Assembly: GCA_016287075.1 (NCBI GenBank)
Contig: JAEEVC010000027.1
Coordinates: 1-35,912 of the forward strand
DNA: 35,912 nt
Direction: 5' to 3'
Source: Bacteroidales bacterium
Lineage (GTDB): Bacteria; Bacteroidota; Bacteroidia; Bacteroidales; UBA932
This document shows positions 32,748 to 35,912 of this stretch, piece after piece. Positions within the stretch are counted from its first letter, which is position 1, and each line of letters begins with the position of its first letter. The translations under genes were made by a program, and so were the position numbers. The notes under the pieces are model-generated. The model worked only from the letters and a program-made list of their open reading frames with translations. It did not search any database and was not told the origin of the DNA.

Positions 32748-35462
32748 ATGAAACACACACGCATTATCATCCTGCTTGCCGCAGCCATGGCAACCATCGG
32801 GAGCGCCGCCTCCTGCATTTCGGAAAAGAATACACCGGACGTAGGCGCCATCCATTTCGGCGTTTCCTCCGTCTATGGGAACGGTCCCGCCAGCCGCACG
32901 GAATACAGCGGCAAGGACCAGAACAATGCCGGCATATCCAGTTCTTCGTCGGCGGAGCGCATCGACTGGCTCTCCACGGACAAGATCCGTATCGCCTGCA
33001 ACCAGGCCACCATCCCGGAGAGCGACAACAAGTTCGCCGACTACAGCGTCATCCCGTCCGACACCAAGGAAGACGAGACACACGGCGCCACCCTCGCGCC
33101 GGTCGGAGAGCCGCTTTACTGGGGCACGGCCTCTTCCTATAATTTCTTCGCTGTCTATCCTTCCCCGCTGCAGAACGACGAGGCCGGCATTACTGTTACG
33201 AACAGTTCCGCCACCATCACCGGGAAAATCCCCGCGACGCAGAACGCCACCCTCGCCGGGAAGGTCTTCAAGCCCGTTATGGACTATGCGTACATGTATG
33301 CCGTCGCAAGCGGCATCCGGCAAGGCGGCAAGGTGCGACTGGATTTCTGCCCGCTCGTGACCACCCTGGAGTTCACGCTTCTCACCCGGGCGAATGATCC
33401 CATCACAGCCACGCTGACCAGCGTAACACTTTCGTCCACACAGACTTCCGCATTTCTCGCCGGCTCCTTCGAGGCTTCCGTCACCACCGCCGGACTGACC
33501 CCGCTCACAGCAAGCGACATCTCGGACGGCAGCAATGCCATCACCATTTCGCTGGGCAGCGGCGTGACGCTGAGCACGACCGAGGAATACACCGTCACCT
33601 TCCTCACCCTGCCGATGGACCAGACGCAGCTGACGCTGACCCTGAACTTCAACGACGGCAGCAAGCGCACCCTCCAACTGAAGGACAACGGCACCTGGAT
33701 GACCGTCAGCGCCTGCCGGAAGAGTTACATTTGGAAACTGGATGCTCCCGATTCCGTGGTTCCATACACCTACGTCTTCGATGCTTCCGACCCGACGCTC
33801 ACATACAACGGGACCTCTACGGCCACATCTGTCACCAGCTACCGCTATCCGGAAGGAAATCCGGACCGGAAGCAGAATGTCCCGTGGACGGTCCAGGGCT
33901 ACTACACCAGCGAGAGCGACGCCAACGACAAAACCAACGTCAAGACCCTCAGCCAGGTGTTCATGACCTCTCTCTCTCCGGCAGCCGGAAGCGGCTCCGT
34001 CACCGGAGAGTCGATATCGATCGGCTATCCCGCCGCCCCGCCAACGTCCAGTTCGAACCTCAATCTGCCCAATTTAATCCGGGAGCGGCTCCGGAGCAAC
34101 ACCGGTGCATATGTAAAGCGCGGCAGTTCCTCCTCTTACTGGAACCTCTCCAATCCGGTGGACGGTGCCATGAACAACATTGTCGAAACGGCCAACTGCT
34201 ACATCGTCAATGCCCCTGGTTACTACTGCTTCCCGCTGGTGTATGGGAACGGGGTCAAGAATAACAGTTCCACCGTCGGTTCACTGGCGAATAACTTTGT
34301 GGATTACAAAAACAATAAAATCACCAAGCCTGACCTTCCCAAACCTTCGGAGGCATTTATCGTCTGGGAAGAGAAAAACGTGATAGATGTCACCGGGAAC
34401 TGGAACGTGACCTTTTCAAATGAAAAGATCAATGGGTATTATTGGTGTTATCTCCATGTAAAGGACAACATTGACCAGGGGTGTGCCGTCATTGCAGTAG
34501 CGGACGGAAGCGGCGTCATGTGGAGTTGGATGATCTGGATGACCGATTATGTTCCCAAGAACTATCCGGCCTACAATTCCGATCCCGACTTGACGGACAT
34601 TTATTGCGCGAATGCCACCTTCATGCCCCGTAACCTGGGCTGGGTTGAATCAGGGACTTCTGCTTCCGGGACAACCTATGCGCAGGCTACGGCGTTTGTT
34701 CGTCTGGAACAAGTAGGGACCGACAATTATCGCGTCATCAAGATTGACCGTCCCTATTACTGGCGCGTTAATTCAGGTTTCAATGGACACAGTCCCTATT
34801 ACCAATGGGGACGGAAAGACCCTTCGATTCCCAACCAATACGAAGGGTCTACCAGCGAAGCGACCACCGAAGGCGGAAGATTCCAGGACACGATCTACAA
34901 AAACAACAGCTATAGTTTTTGGTCGAACCCAAGTGTTCAAGGAGATTATTTGCCCATGGCGTACAAGTGGCTTATCCTGAATCCTCATATTCATTTTGGC
35001 CAATACGCATATTATCTCGAAGGTACCAGTAATGGTGCCGGTGGCGGTTACAACTGGTGGCACTATGGTGCCAATTCTGCCGATACGCGTACGGCAACCC
35101 AAAAAACAATATATGACCCCTGTCCGGTTGGATATACCGTTCCAAAAGACCAGGCCTTCGTAGGGTTCTCATCAAGTGATGTTTACACCAGCTATTTGCA
35201 TGGCTATTACTTCAATGCGCCAAACGATGAAACGCACCCCTATATCTTCTTCCCCGCGGCCGGGTCGCGCAATCCGAACAGCGCAACTATTAGCCTGGAT
35301 GGTGAATATTGGACTTGTGGGTCGGGCAGTACTGTCAGGGGATATATCATGAATTTCGGAATCCTTGATTCCGGTAATTTGGGGGTTCTCAACACACACT
35401 ATGATTTAACCTCAGGCCGGAATACAGGCGTATCCATTCGCCCGGCACAGGAAGGCCGATAA
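32748..35462 (+). CDS. Fimbrillin-like lipoprotein with FISUMP-like C-terminal domain
   Basis: 904 residues from ATG at 32748, 8 nt after AAGGAGG. Signal MKHTRIIILLAAAMATIGSA with lipobox SAASC. It aligns with the divergent 31934 gene along its length: SRTEYSGK, ERIDWLSTDKIRIACNQ, DYAYMYAVASGIRQGGKVRL, TSVTLSSTQ, TANCYIVNAPGYYCFPLVYG, VMWSWMIWMTDY, MPRNLGWVES, YYQWGRKDPSIP, YDPCPVGYTVPKDQAFVGF and closing GVSIRPAQEGR. N-terminal part (about 30-345) is Mfa/fimbrillin-like, C-terminal part FISUMP-like. Likely a surface-exposed adhesin or fimbrial component. Composition becomes somewhat AT-richer from about 34270 on, so the C-terminal third may have been exchanged. It is followed by a strong terminator. 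Confidence 0.88.
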   Translation: MKHTRIIILLAAAMATIGSAASCISEKNTPDVGAIHFGVSSVYGNGPASRTEYSGKDQNNAGISSSSSAERIDWLSTDKIRIACNQATIPESDNKFADYSVIPSDTKEDETHGATLAPVGEPLYWGTASSYNFFAVYPSPLQNDEAGITVTNSSATITGKIPATQNATLAGKVFKPVMDYAYMYAVASGIRQGGKVRLDFCPLVTTLEFTLLTRANDPITATLTSVTLSSTQTSAFLAGSFEASVTTAGLTPLTASDISDGSNAITISLGSGVTLSTTEEYTVTFLTLPMDQTQLTLTLNFNDGSKRTLQLKDNGTWMTVSACRKSYIWKLDAPDSVVPYTYVFDASDPTLTYNGTSTATSVTSYRYPEGNPDRKQNVPWTVQGYYTSESDANDKTNVKTLSQVFMTSLSPAAGSGSVTGESISIGYPAAPPTSSSNLNLPNLIRERLRSNTGAYVKRGSSSSYWNLSNPVDGAMNNIVETANCYIVNAPGYYCFPLVYGNGVKNNSSTVGSLANNFVDYKNNKITKPDLPKPSEAFIVWEEKNVIDVTGNWNVTFSNEKINGYYWCYLHVKDNIDQGCAVIAVADGSGVMWSWMIWMTDYVPKNYPAYNSDPDLTDIYCANATFMPRNLGWVESGTSASGTTYAQATAFVRLEQVGTDNYRVIKIDRPYYWRVNSGFNGHSPYYQWGRKDPSIPNQYEGSTSEATTEGGRFQDTIYKNNSYSFWSNPSVQGDYLPMAYKWLILNPHIHFGQYAYYLEGTSNGAGGGYNWWHYGANSADTRTATQKTIYDPCPVGYTVPKDQAFVGFSSSDVYTSYLHGYYFNAPNDETHPYIFFPAAGSRNPNSATISLDGEYWTCGSGSTVRGYIMNFGILDSGNLGVLNTHYDLTSGRNTGVSIRPAQEGR

Positions 35463-35489
35463 CGTCTTTCCTGTCGCCAATTACCCCAA

Positions 35490-35520
35490 AAAGTCCCAGG
35501 TCTCCCCGGCCTGGGACTTT
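35490..35520 (+). terminator. Intrinsic terminator of the 32748 lipoprotein operon
   Basis: AAAGTCCCAGG (35490-35500), loop TCTCCCCGG, CCTGGGACTTT (35510-35520), then TTCTTTTCC. Perfect 11-bp stem with flanking A and T runs. Confidence 0.9.
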
Positions 35521-35588
35521 TCTTTTCCGTACACACAAGGGGCGACGCAAGCACCGTCAACCGAAGAACGCATCGAAGTGTCCATCAC

Positions 35589-35912
35589 TTATGACTTCTT
35601 CAGCGCCTCAAGTTCCTCGGCGCTCAAGCCGGTGTACTTTGTAATGCGCACAGGGTCCACCCCGTCCGCAAGCATCGCGCGGGCAGTTTCCGCGCGGCCT
35701 TCTGCGCGACCATCCGCCTTTCCTTCATTATAGCTGTATTGCGTAGTGACGCGGATTTCGTATTCGCTTTTCATGGCCTTGTAGTATTGCTGTTTGTCGG
35801 TTTCCGGCAGCTCCGCGAAACGCGCGGCATCGAAGAACGCATCGAACTCTTCGTCGGCGCCCGCAGGCTTCGTGGCAAAGGTAGGCATATTTTTCAGATA
35901 ATAGGCCCACTT
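35589..35912 (-). CDS. Rpn/PD-(D/E)XK-type transposase-like nuclease, C-terminal part (partial)
   Basis: The frame runs in from the right edge (KWAYYLKNMPTFATKPAG) and ends at TAA 35591-35589, giving 107 residues. The content is typical of the C-terminal part of Rpn family recombination-promoting nucleases/putative transposases of Bacteroidales: KWxYYLKNM, FAELPETDKQQYYKAMKSEY, a charged repeat GKADGRAEGRAETAR and a short closing helical segment VRITKYTGLSAEELEALKKS. The catalytic PD-(D/E)XK half lies beyond the window. These genes are multi-copy and often mark rearranged or accessory regions, fitting the surface-protein cluster beside it. An internal ATG at 35888 is not the real start. Confidence 0.85.
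   Translation of the reverse strand, partial: KWAYYLKNMPTFATKPAGADEEFDAFFDAARFAELPETDKQQYYKAMKSEYEIRVTTQYSYNEGKADGRAEGRAETARAMLADGVDPVRITKYTGLSAEELEALKKS

Noticed and set aside
1..35912. tRNA, rRNA, complete insertion sequences or a replication origin.
   Set aside because: None could be recognised by reading; only a partial Rpn-type transposase-like gene at the right edge was seen.

Overview
The window looks like a chromosome segment from a fairly high-GC member of the Bacteroidales, probably gut-associated; I cannot fix the genus. The evidence is a SusD/RagB end, a TonB receptor paired with a DUF4249 lipoprotein, BACON and DUF4988-like modules, fimbrillin-like and FISUMP-like lipoproteins, GLUG repeats, and promoters with the Bacteroidetes -7 box TAnnTTTG, several with TTG 20-21 nt upstream.

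Layout. 1-206: end of a SusD-like gene. 294-575: small cytoplasmic protein, then a strong bidirectional hairpin terminator. 6026-684 (minus): a tightly packed five-gene operon encoding a Cthe_2159-type carbohydrate-binding lipoprotein, a small secreted protein, a VTC-type polyphosphate polymerase domain protein, a DUF4956 membrane protein and a DUF2490 outer-membrane barrel; its leader carries a perfect 24-bp inverted repeat. 7154-6240 (minus): hemerythrin-LuxR regulator, divergent from 7204-13246 (plus): TonB receptor, DUF4249 lipoprotein and MG2-like protein with overlapping stops and starts. 14427-18059: dicarboxylate/cation symporter, small secreted protein, QueH and a FeoA-FeoB fusion. 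18636-18187 (minus): small lipoprotein. 18688-19116: gene-free, repetitive spacer.

19176-35462 is an accessory surface-protein region. Three large lipoproteins in a row (19176, 22469, 25911) share a fimbrillin-like N-terminal region, a GLUG-repeat scaffold and a conserved cap, but end differently: phosphodiester glycosidase (NAGPA), SGNH/GDSL hydrolase, or nothing. Two more lipoproteins (31934 minus, 32748 plus) are head-to-head paralogues with fimbrillin-like N-termini and FISUMP-like C-termini. Four of these five genes are directly preceded, by 4-16 nt, by a tiny ORF of 50-67 codons. The four tiny proteins share a core Y-x-[TAS]-P-x(9,10)-E-x2-x-[LF] and a variable, mostly acidic tail. This small-ORF plus large surface-lipoprotein module is the most interesting signal in the window; I know of no described function for it.

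The right edge holds the C-terminal part of an Rpn/PD-(D/E)XK-type transposase-like protein. No tRNA, rRNA, CRISPR array or complete insertion sequence was seen.
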